A DNA stretch of 64,000 nucleotides from Agelaius tricolor (Eukaryota > Chordata > Aves > Passeriformes > Icteridae). Position numbers and translations under genes: made by a program. The notes beneath the pieces are model-generated. The model was not told the DNA's origin. It made no database searches and saw only the letters and a list, made by a program, of their open reading frames with translations. Position 1 is the first letter of the stretch. Each line of letters starts with the position of its first letter. Positions 23,150 through 34,400 of this stretch are shown in pieces. The DNA lies in contig JALJCS010000001.1 of NCBI GenBank assembly GCA_023055355.1, forward strand, positions 99,247,381-99,311,380, in the 5' to 3' direction.

Positions 23150-23460
23150 ACTTTGATAGGCATTGGAGTGAGCCCAGGAAACAACAGGAGTGGTCGATCT
23201 GAAGGTAAGCAGTGTCACAGATTCCTGGAAGTATTTAATACTAGTGGGGAAGACCCCTTGGAACAAGAGGAGTAGTGACCATGGTTAGGCACTGCCAAGC
23301 ATCACCCTGTGGCAGCCCCAGCCTTGCCTGGGCCAGATCCAGCACCCAGCCAGGCTCCATGGCACCCACCAGGTCCCATGGCGGGAGAGGAAGTCTCCTC
23401 CATGTTCCCAGGGATCACATGGGACCACATGTCCATGCTGGTGCCATAGCCAGGTGCTAG
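23150..23460. other. GC-richer patch, unclassified
   Basis: Over about 300 bp, and most strongly at 23285-23450, the sequence is GC-rich with repeated GCCCCAGCC, CCAGCCAGG and CCATGG-type words and short open frames on both strands (61 and 71 codons). It looks like a remnant of an interspersed element, but no family, TG...CA ends or tail was recognised. Confidence 0.4.
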
Positions 23461-24921
23461 TTACAGAAATATATTTTGAAATTTCTAGGTGTAATAACAT
23501 TATCCTACTCTCTGAGATTGTGTATTATTGGTAGTATTGCGATGAACCTGAATATGTAGTCTGCCAGATAATTATGTGTGGTTTACTACCTCTCTGGTCA
23601 TGATCTGATTTGAGCTATGTGAATTGAACAATTTTTCTCTATGACAACAATGAGGTAGCTTAAGTTATAGGAGCTTAGAGTGGGAGAAACTGCAGAAGAG
23701 TTTGTTTATAAATTTAACCAGTGAGTGATAAATGTTGATATCATAACCATACAGATGTAGAAGTTGACCTTTCATCATTTTGTGATAGATTATGGGTAAG
23801 AAGAGAAACATGAAAGGAAACAAAAATAACTCATTCTCTATATGATAAGGGAATGAAAGCCAGTTAAGAGATGTAAAGAAGTTAAAGATTTCAAGCTTAT
23901 GAAAGCTAATCTTTCTAATATTATAGCAGCTAAATGGAAAACTGAAATTATTACCATTAACAGTTTTCACTTTGCCTTCATTTTTTTCATTCATTAAAAG
24001 CTGTGTTTTTCTCACAAAAAAAAAAAAAAAATTAGTTGAAAAATATCTAACTGGATCTATTATTGTAAGAAAAATGGATTTGCTACGGTATTATAATTTT
24101 CATGTAAATGTTGGATTTCATTTTCTCCCCTTTGAAATTGCCAGCAAAACACACAAACTCAATACTTTCCCTAAATTTTAACACTGTACTGATGAATATT
24201 TGAATATATATTAATTAGTCCTAAAATCTGGATATCTAGTGGTCCCTGAAATTTTTGCTGAGATCATTCCCAAAGGTTTGTAAATTCTAACAGTGTAACA
24301 GTTCCAATTTTCTAGTTTAGGTTTCAGTTTAAGATATTGAAATTGATTCTCTTATCCTCCATAGCTGTGCTTTTTGTAGCCCACTCTGAAGAATATTAAA
24401 ATTCTCGTTCCAGTGAAGCTCCTTTGCTTTAAATCACAGAATTATAGTCCTAAATCTATATTTACTTGAAGTCCCCAAAGATTACTTTCAATGTAATGAA
24501 TACCCTGTTCTTATCTCTAATTTTTGCCTATCAACCACAATGTTAATAAGCAGCTGAGGCAAATTATTTCACATGATTCCTGTTTGCTTTAGACAGACCC
24601 AAATGTTTAGGGCCCTATTTTATGAGAGATAAATTTTCCTTTGGATCCATTTATCTGTTAATTTATAAAGTACTAAAGTGTTTTAAACCTCTTTTCAAGT
24701 TTAGACTATAGCCAAGATCTTGATTTTTATGAGTCACCATCTGGATATCAAATTTGTACATAATACTTCAATTTTCTCATAGAAAACTAAAACTGTGGAA
24801 GTTTTCTTGTCTTGCGGGTTTTCTTGTTGACTCTTAAAGTTGATCTTTTTCATTTCAGATCTGTGCCATACACAACAAAGAACTATACCCAGTAGGACTA
24901 GAAAGAGATTTTCCATGGTCT

Positions 24922-25078
24922 CAAAACCAAAAAACCAACCAACCAAAAAAAAAAAAAAAACAACCAAAAAACAACAAAACCCACCAAAAAACAAAACAAC
25001 AACAACAACAAACCACCAAAAAAATTCCACCAAAACAACAAAAAAGCAAGCAACCAAAAAAACCCAAAACCAAACCTT
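24922..25078. repeat. A/C-only low-complexity tract (AAC, AACC and A-runs)
   Basis: From 24922 to about 25024 the plus strand has no G or T at all. A and C continue to dominate to about 25075, with CCAACCAACC, A16, and AACAACAACAACAAC embedded. The opposite strand therefore encodes Gly/Val/Phe/Leu/Trp-rich frames of about 100 codons that are not genes. Confidence 0.93.
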
Positions 25079-28000
25079 GTAATATCACAGATGCAGTCAA
25101 AATTTCCCATTTTTATTATTAAGACAAATAATACCCAGGAAATGCTTGTATTTAAGTATGCCTTGTCCAACTTTATTTTTATGTCCATTATTTAAAAACT
25201 GTGTTTTATTTGCTGATGATTATCAGACACATAATGTTCCTTCCCTGATTTCCTTAATATCAAGATATACAAACCCACAAGGAGCAGGGGCTGTGAGGGT
25301 GCATCCTGCAATCTTTCCATTATTCTGGGATAATAAATTTGGAATGAAACATTGTCAGTGCTCTACCATTAATGAATTAAAGTCTTGGTTTGAGTTCATG
25401 TCCTAACTTTATTATTTTGAAATGCATGCAACAAAAATTATAAAGCCTGTTTCAGGGTAATTCTTAAAAAGTGTTGTAAAATCTGCTTTGCATGTAAAAA
25501 TCTTAGTTTTTCTTTGTCATAACTGAACAGTATTTTACTTCATGGGACCTCTAGGGAGAAAATAATATTTTTCTCTCCTACTTCTTGTTATGACTCTCTG
25601 ATCAATTACCTTGAAAAGCTTTTGCTGAAAACTCAAGATAAATATTTAGATATGATATTTTGATAAACAGTAAAAAATGTAATTTTCTTAAAGATATGTA
25701 AACCCTCTTCCACGGAACTTCATTTAAGACAGTGTTAATCACAGTATCTTTACTTGTGAAATCAAGAACAAGGATTTTTAAATTAAATTGTACCTCATTT
25801 TATTTTCTTTGGTTAATTCCTTTGTCTTTGGGATACTTTTCCTCAAATTCTTAAATATAATTATGGTACTTTCTAACCAGTCAATATTTATAATGCCTGT
25901 ACATTCATATTTTTTTTTCTTTCATGAAAATACATTTCTTCCTTCATATCTGTGCTATATTGCCTAGGTGTTCTTTTTAAATGTTGGAATGGTTAACTAC
26001 TCCAGCAGAGACACAGGAATAAATAGCTTTGTAACTACTAACAAGAAAATAAGGTAAATATTATTTGAAGAAACTGTGCAAAAGCATTTATTTCATAAGG
26101 TTTTTTTTATTGACTTATTTACTGTGCAGTTTGACAAAACTTCATAACCATTTGCTCATCTGAATATCTTAAAAATTGCCCTGACTTAAAGAAAGTACAG
26201 ATTACTGAAGCCTAGGTATTGCTCAAGATTTTGAGGTACAATTTAATTGCTTTTTTTCTAGTAATTCCTTGAAAAGTTTTAGCTGTCAGAAATGCTGTCT
26301 GTTTCTTTTTATTTGAGTAATTGGATATTTTAGTTTCCAGAGGCAATTAATAGATGAATAGATATGGATTTAGTTCTCTCTATTTTTTTTCTTTATTGCA
26401 CTGACATTATAAAGGATATAAAATGTAATTGAAAAAATTTCAATGGAAAATAGCCCACGAAACCATATCTTTCCATGGTGGGTGATAACTTTGTTGCTAT
26501 ATTTTATGTTGTAGAACATGTTCATTGGTAACCAGCATTTTATTTCTAAGTTTATGTTATGCTATACATTCCTAAATTAAAAAAACCCTGGGCTTTAAAG
26601 AAATGTCTGGAACCATCAAAAGTTAATTCAATGCCAAAGCTATGAAAATTTGGAATCTCAGATATTTCTACAAATCAGGCATTCCGATGTCTAGACAATG
26701 AAACACTTTCATTGAAAATTTTCATTTTATAATGTGAGCTGTTTGACCATATCTCCTGCTCAACTTGATAAACAGTCTTGATTGATCTTCGAAAGTCATA
26801 AAAATGATGTAATTGAAGAAAATTTCCTCAGTAGGTACTTTAGGTCTAACATACTGATTGGATTGCTCAACTGAAAGAAGAGACAAAAAAATTATTTTAT
26901 GCCTCAAGTATCCACCTGCTTCAGTTTATCACATATTTAAGTGCTTTTTGACCTCCAGTCTCTTTTACATTATGTAATTCTCACATTTTTTGCAATCATA
27001 CTATGGTTGTAGTGGCTAAAAAATGGTCACCTGACAATAATGATATTATTTAGAAAAAGTACTTCCATACCTTTTATTATACATGTCACATATTCCACAT
27101 TATGCCTATGCATTTTATTTTCCTTCCATTCTTACCAATGTAAAGTCTAGCCCTGTAGCATTATCACTGTAATAGGCTATAATTTTCAAATAAGTTTCAA
27201 AGATTTTCAAAAGCCTGACATACTTTTGCCATTGCAAAGTATTTATCAATTATTTTAGACGTTGGAGGTTTTTTAACAATTTGGTTCTTTTTTCTATTCC
27301 AGGTCTCCCTCCTCTCTTCCTTGAAGAACTCTAATGCGTCCCTTCCAAAATATCTGCAGTCTGCTGCTACACTTCTAGACTGTGAGCATCAAATGTTCTT
27401 ATTTATTTGTCTCATCAAACTTTTTGATGTTGTAAATATATATAATCTGTTCCAAAACCTCAGTTTTGCATACACTGTGTCTCAGAAACTTCTGGCTAAT
27501 GATGTTGCACTTTTGCAGTACTGTGTGTATTCCAGGTTTTCTAAGGTGGCTGTTATTTATTAAACCTACCACCCAAATTGTCCTTTTACCTTTTTCTTTG
27601 CTTCTTAAGTAACTTTCATACTTCTGCTCCCCAGTTCTAGTCACCAGCTATAGTTAAGGTCAAGCAGAAGGTGATGTTTCATCAATATTAATATATTTCA
27701 TGGTGACTTCTATGTAAGAAACTCAATCTAAATTTCAGTCGTTATATTATTGAGACCTATACTAGCAGTAGGTTCACTTATTGCAATTTTCAAGTTAATT
27801 CTTAGACACATTGCACCTGTTTATTTCTGTCTAGACTTTTGCCCTCTCTACCCTCTTAATGAAAACTGAAATATGTGCTTTTTCTGTTCAAGTCCATGTA
27901 TACAATTATCCTATTTTTGCTGTAAGGGAAAGAGATATGAAAGACTTGAGTGATTTTGCTTAGGTCACATAGGATAAATATTATCCTCAGGAAGTTTGTC

Positions 28001-29784
28001 AGATGTTAGGACCTCTTGTTTATTTGTTTTATTTCTTCTCAAGGGGCTTTATTTAATCTGAACTATACATACATGAATGGCAGAGTAGCCGCTGCTGGCA
28101 AAGATCAGTCTGCTTCATTTTAAGTATCAAATTAATATTTTTTTTCCTTAATAGGGACAAATTAGGGACAAATAGGGACTAGGATTACATAGGAAATTAA
28201 AAAAGAGGGCAGTAATTGCATGTGTCTACTGCATTTGCCCACAATCACAGCTGAAAATATAGGGACAGTATCAGGGATAATTTTACTGCCTTGGGGAATA
28301 TTAGAAGTTTTTTTTATGACATGGTTTTAAAAATAGTTTTATTTGATGATTTTTTATATTGAAAAATCATTCAGCTATGAAAATAATATGTATTTTAATA
28401 CTGGATTTAAAATGCTGGAAAGTTTATGTTTCCTGACTTCAAGAAAAAAAGGATTGCAAAAAATCCCCAAACCACAAAGCTACATGAAAATAGATAAAAG
28501 TGTATTGAAAAGCATTAACCTGAATCAATATTCTGGAACACACAAAAATGAAGGGAGCACAAGAAATAATGCAATTGGGAAGGAATAATAAAACTTCCTG
28601 AAGGAACAGTGCACGAGTGGGGAAAAATATCACTGGGAAATGCTTCAGCTATGTGGTGAAGTTGGTTCTTTTCATTCCCGAATTTAGAGTTTAACTGCAT
28701 CGTAAATTACCAAAGTCATTGGGTTACACAGAGAGTGAAGTTTTCTAGTACTTGCCAAGGAAAATATATAACCTCTGTCAGGTATGAAGCTGCACTTAGT
28801 TGCACTAAGCAACTGCCATTTTCTGATCATTTGCTTTAGTAAATATTTTTTCATGGCATATTGAAATTACCCTAAAGCTTCCACTTTGAGAAATTATTCT
28901 GTTCTTTTGGACTTGCTCAAAAATAGCAGTCATTGATGCTTGTGGCACACTGGCCACTCAGAAAAGTTCATATCTAAATAATTGAGCATAAAACAAATTA
29001 ATTTGATTTTCTAGTATCAGCTTTGGTTGTTTAAAGATGTCAGAGCAGTGGAGTGAAGCACAGCCATCTTATCACTTACATCCAAAGTCACTGCATGAAG
29101 TTAACATGGTTAAGTTCAGTTAACCATGTCAAGTGGAAAGCACTTAGGAGGCAACTGATATCCCAGCTGAGTACTCTAACTGCTGCTACTGTCAGTGATG
29201 CAAATTCCGGATGTAGCTTGTTCAAAGCAAGGTCAAGAAGTACTTCATGGGCTGTACTGTGTGCTATATTCTTATTATGCAACCCCAAAATGGTATTCTT
29301 ATGTTCCAGATGATATACAGTGCAGTTAAAAGCTATAAACAATTTGCTATAGATTAGAGCCAATCAGCATTGAGCAGTAAAAGTATAAATTAGGTGGATT
29401 TATATACTTATGTCCAACAGAGAAATCGAGAAAAACCTTCCAAAAATGGTAAGAAGCATCAGGATGCATAAGCATTTACATGAAAACTCATTTAAAACAC
29501 TGGAAATTTTGCTACTGTTCATGCCCTGAAGTCTCACTGTCTGGGCTGGTTTAGCATCAGATGCTGTGTTAATCAGCCTCATAGAGCAGCAAGATACATG
29601 AACTCGAGGTAATACAGTTGTATGGCTTCCTGGCTGAATTTACTTCTGACCTAGCCAACTCTGATCTGACTGTGACTGTCTGACATGTCAGAACAGTCAG
29701 CAAATAGTCAGGTTGAGACCAGAGGAATGTCACCAAGCATCTGTCTCTCTTGTTCTAGTTCAGTTTTGTACTAGTGTATTGCAC
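25079..29784. other. AT-rich unique sequence, nothing recognised
   Basis: No gene or transposon recognised. A short AGGGACAAAT-type repeat lies at 28155-28183 and an imperfect inverted repeat at 29101-29132 (12 of 13 positions paired, 6-nt loop). Confidence 0.5.
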
Positions 29785-30275
29785 TGCTTTTCAGTTCTAT
29801 TTTTCTTTTCTCTTTTTTCTGTTTTAGACTTCAGTGAATGTGCACTCCATAGCCATTCAAAGGTTTCAGTAACAATTGGCATTTCCTTCAGGAGTTACCA
29901 AGCAGAGACAAGTTTATTTGGAGGAGAGAATAGCAGAAGAATAAAAGCAATCTCTGCAGCCACAGTAGCCCTGATAGGAACAGGCTCCCAAACTCCCTCT
30001 GAGGGAATGAGACAGGAGGGTTATGGAACTGGGAACTGGATCTCAATGTCACAGGGCTTCAGGCTGCCATGGGACTACTGACCTTCCCAACACAGACAGG
30101 AAGTCAGTGGTCATATGTGCACAGCACAGCCAGCCCTACACAATCCCTGAGGAAACAGAGGTTCTCTGGTGTAATGCTATGTGTGCGATGCCAGCGGTCT
30201 GTCAGGGAGATGGGGACCTGTCAGTTTATTTGTCAGGGAGATGGGGACCTGTCAGTTTCTTTGTAAATCCTTCTT
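29785..30275 (+). other. Splice-acceptor-like site and moderately GC-rich open region
   Basis: A pyrimidine tract of about 30 bases (29793-29825) ends in TTTTAG at 29827, a strong 3' splice-site look-alike. It is followed by a stretch open in one frame for 84 codons, to a stop at 30079-30081. The frame's product has no domain I recognise. A 31-bp tandem duplication (30200-30261) follows. It could be an exon of an unannotated transcript, or an eroded repeat. Weak evidence. Confidence 0.2.
30200..30261. repeat. 31-bp tandem duplication, one mismatch
   Basis: Units 30200-30230 and 30231-30261, each starting TGTCAGGGAGATGGGGACC. They differ only near the end (TTTATT against TTTCTT). Confidence 0.94.
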
Positions 30276-31079
30276 TGCTGTGAGGCCTTTTGACACACTT
30301 TTGTCCTCTGTAGGTCTGTGGTGACAGCTCCCTCTTGAAGTGATATTACCCATTTTTTAAGGAATATTATCCACAAATTTCCAGATTTTCCATACACACC
30401 CTTATTTTCCAATGAGCTGCTTACAGTCTGAGCTGCTGATCTTTTAATATTTTCTTCATCTTTGTTCACTTAACTGCTATACAGTACTACAACCAGCAAA
30501 CACACAGCTGTGATCAGGGAAGGGCAAGACTGTTTTACACTCAGAAATCTGTTCCTGCTGCTGCTGTGGCTGCAGTTCCAGTTTTGTTAGAAACTAAAGC
30601 TTTAGAAAGGCACATCATACCAAGAAAGCCAGCATGAATGCAAACTTAATAACATTTCTAAACCCATACCCCCTGTGATCCACCTTTCTCAACTCTCTTG
30701 TGAAAACATTCTAATTAACTCCACTGTGCCTTAGATAGCTGAACAGAAGACAAGACTGAGAAAATTATGAGGTACACTTTCTCCTTTCACCTTTGTCTTT
30801 TGATAGTGAAATACTTTGCTGTTCCTTTTGTATAAATATTTTGCTTTTCCAAAAACTGCAATAAACCTTCAAGAAGAGCAGCATACCAAACAGAGAAAAA
30901 AGATTCCCTCATCTCCATCCTTCATGACAAGTTTGAGGGAAAGGAGGGGGACATTTTCTTTTCCTCTGGTATATGTCTAATGACATGTTATATTATATAT
31001 CAAAACTACTAAAGTAATTTTTAATCTCTTGGATCCTATTATGCTGTATCATACTCATGGATCTGATTGAACACCAAAT
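30276..31079. other. Unique sequence with TATA-like and AATAAA motifs
   Basis: At about 30830-30865 a TGTATAAATATT is followed about 25 bp later by GCAATAAACC. This pairing also occurs in ERVL-type LTRs such as the one at 9.8 kb, so an eroded LTR is possible. No other LTR feature supports it. Confidence 0.35.
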
Positions 31080-31475
31080 TTAGATTCTTGCTCTCCAGAT
31101 CTTCCTGAGGAGGGAAAAGCTGGTGAACTTTTGGATGAAAAGGGAGGTGCTGAACTCTTCCCCTTGTATACAGTGACAGAATATGTAGGAATGCTTTAAA
31201 GCTGCATCAAGGGAGATTCAGAATGGCCATCAGGAAGCATTTTATTTTTACCAAAAGGTTAGAAAAACACTTGTCAAACACACTAGGTTGCCTAGAAGGG
31301 TGGTTGATAATCCAAGCTTGTTAATGTTCAAGAGGCATTACAACACCACCCCTAAGAATATGCCTTAACTTTTGGTCACACCTGATGTGGTCAGGCACTT
31401 GAACTAGGTGATCGTTGTAACTGCACTATTCTATTCTAATTCTAATTCTATTATATTCTATCCTAAACTTGCAAA
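31080..31475 (+). mobile_element. CR1 LINE 3' segment, plus strand, old, expanded tail
   Basis: Collinear with the CR1 3' end but strongly diverged: 'CAGTGACAGAATATGTAGG' (about 31171), 'AAGCTGCATCAAGGGAGATTCA' (about 31199), 'GGTTGCCTAGAAGGGTGGTTGA' (about 31286), 'TTGAACTAGGTGATCGTTGTAA' (about 31399). The tail has expanded into TTCTATTCTAATTCTAATTCTA-like pentamers at about 31430-31462. Confidence 0.85.
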
Positions 31476-34400
31476 GATTCTATCCTAAACATTTTGTGAA
31501 TGTTTCTGTAAAATGTTTATTTTCTCTAAATGTCACTACTGTCCTAAGTGACTGGAACTTTAGATCACCATATTTTATTCTACATTCTTCAGTGTAGAAG
31601 CATTGTGAGTTGCAATATTAAGAAAATGATTCAATATTTTGTTTACATTTTCATGAACAGCATTGTTATATTTCAAGGAAGCAATTAATCCAAAGACAGT
31701 GAATATAAGAATGAGTCACACAATTTCTGAATACAATGACTCTTTTTATTTCTGCCTTATTGTACTGTACATAAATAAGATAATACCTGTCAGGGTGACA
31801 CTGGAATTGTTTTGACATTGAAGTGTATTGCTTAAATTAAAAATGTGTACTCTTCAAATCATTAGTGAGTTGGGAGGCAAAGAAATTCTGAATTAATTAT
31901 TGGCTTCTTGTCATTTTCTGAACAGAGGAGAGTAATTCAATTGTGAGCTCCAGAATTATTGGCTAGGTATTTGACACTTGTAAATATATGCAATTCAAGG
32001 AACTGTGATCATACCCTCAACCCAAACAGATCTTCAGTTCATTTAAAGAAACTATAGGCCACAAAGATATTAGTTTTTAGTAGAGCTGATCAAGAGATAT
32101 TTTCTCTTTCTGTGAACAGATTTTAAACACGTTTCTGTTGCCACTGTGAGGAAAACAAAATTTCAGAAGTCTTGTGTTAAAAATTCTTCCAAGAAAACAT
32201 TCTTAGAGTAGCTCAACATATAAGGCACTTGTAGATTTATGTAAGAGGAAGGGTTCGATTCTGTATTATATTGACTCTTTTACTATCTATTTAAATAGAA
32301 CAGTTATAACAGAAGACCTTTGGAAAATGGACCTAGATGAGGGAAGTATTCATAAAAATTACATGGTATTCGTAAAACTGTTACCCAGTCCAAATTCTAC
32401 ATTATTTTTTCTTTATACCAAATAAGAGTCTAGATAATGGCAGCCACAAAATCCATCTGGTTTTGACTGGATTTCTTTCCTGGTCCAAGGAAACACCTAA
32501 AAATTATTTTCTATTCATCAGAATTTTCCAATTGAAAATACCACAACAGTTTTTAATAGAGCCTAGTTTCCACAGAAGATGTATACATGAACACATTTCT
32601 AAAATATAGAAGTTTAAGATTTGCAAATCTGATGTTGACAGTTGGTGCAAATTCTTTGACTGCAAGCAGAAAAGCTATTCTGTATTTTAAAATTGGGGGG
32701 CTTTTGTTCTTTATTAGGAAACCCTATTCAAATAATTTTAAAAAAGTAAAATGCACCCTAACATTTTCTGAGTTTGAATAACCCCTAGTGTTTAAAATCA
32801 GAGATAACTATCTAAGTTTTCTAAAAATTCAAATGCTTTATATTATTATTAGACTTCAGATAACCGTTGGCAATTAATATAGTTGCAATCCTGTAATTGG
32901 AAAACACAATGTCTGTTTGCGTCTTTGCTCTTTGAGCAAGATAGCCTGGAGCAGACTCTGAACTTATCTTGATTAGAATAAAGAAATTATGGACACAAGA
33001 ACCACTTAACAGTTTCTTCTTAATTCTTGCTGCCAAAAAGTTATTTTTCTGCTCTTTTTAGTCCCCTCTTCACACACAGTAGCACAGAATTTTAAAAGGC
33101 TTATCCTAAAGTTTATTAATAAACCAAAGGATAGAAACTCCATAAGATATTTTAAGAGCAGGATGGACTCATTATTACAGATGAAAGGCTTGGATGCTTG
33201 TCTTTAACTTTTGGAGCATTATGAAAGGCATTATTTTCTCACAAAGATGTATGAATACACTCATGGTCCTCACAAATTCCTAGAGAGATGAAGTCAAAAA
33301 AAGCTTTCCTAAAGCAGTAGAGTATGAGTTCTGAAATTCCTCGGGTTTTTTCTTGTCCTTACACTGATGGTTGTTACTGAATTGGAATTGTTGCACATTT
33401 CAAACTGACTATCATCTCTCAGATTGAAGACTGGTATAATTGAGCACCACGGCCTTTTAATTCTTCTTTCTCCTACTGAGAGATACTTTTGCAGTCAAAA
33501 TGAGGATATTTCTTTTCTATATGGTCTTGGACTTAAGAGACGTTCCCGTGCATATCTATTTCTTTTTCTATATATATAGTGAATTTAACTCTAAATTCCT
33601 TGAAAGATAAACAAAGAGATATAACATTATGGTGCTTAAAAATGTACTGCCCAGAAATGAAAGATCCCCATCCCAAAATGAAGCACATAATGTTGGCTTA
33701 GATACCCAGTTCCTGTAGCCATAATACTAGATTGGCTCCCATATGGGGGAATGACAGCAGCATTGTCCTGAGTTAGAGGGACCTCTGAGTCAGACAAAGG
33801 GCAGCTGAAATTGCCTAAGAGCACTATCTCAGTAGGTGCTACTATGAAATGAGTATTTTAGATTCTAATCCACAAATTAGAGTCCTAAAAATTTAAAAGA
33901 ACTTAATAAATTCACACAGGGACAAAAATAAAAACATTAAAAACAGACTTATCAAGCTCAGATACTTCAGATAATTTAATATCTAAGTTTTAAATAAACA
34001 ATTATTTGCCTTTAGGGTCTGGTTTTCTTTTAGTGTGTGATTACTAACTGGCATCTCAGTTCAGTAATTATTAAAACAGAGTTTAGCTGTCCAGAGTTTG
34101 GACACATCAGTGTTTCAATCCTCATTTGTAACCATCTGATTTTAACAACGGAGTGGAGAGCAGAAACTCTTTGCATGTTCTACAATTTAGTAGTTTGGAA
34201 ACATGTCTGGGATTTCAGAAATTATTTAGGTTTATGAATCAAACTCTTAGACTGAAGTGGCTTACAGTTTCCTTCAACAACTACATCGGCAAGTGCTCTC
34301 CAGTATGGGATGAAAAATGCCCGTGAGATATAGGTGCTAGGAAGTTATTTCACAGTGGCAGGGGGGATTACAGTCAGAAAGATTCTGCCTGAAATCTTTG

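Larger units (their letters stand above)
20496..24921. other. AT-rich unique sequence with small tandem repeats
   Basis: No gene recognised. Contains a 13-bp x 3 repeat (21761-21799), a 22-bp duplication (22278-22320), A15 (22404-22418), a GC-richer unclassified patch (about 23150-23460) and A16 (24016-24031). Confidence 0.5.

Noticed and set aside
24734..25188. Minus-strand frames of 107 and 96 codons with Val/Phe/Gly/Trp runs that resemble membrane segments
   Set aside because: They are translations of the A/C low-complexity tract at 24922-25078. The hydrophobic runs follow from G/T-only codons.
30830..30870. Second ERVL-type LTR from TATAAATA plus AATAAA
   Set aside because: Only the two short motifs match. 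No supporting LTR text, ends or flanking duplication were seen.
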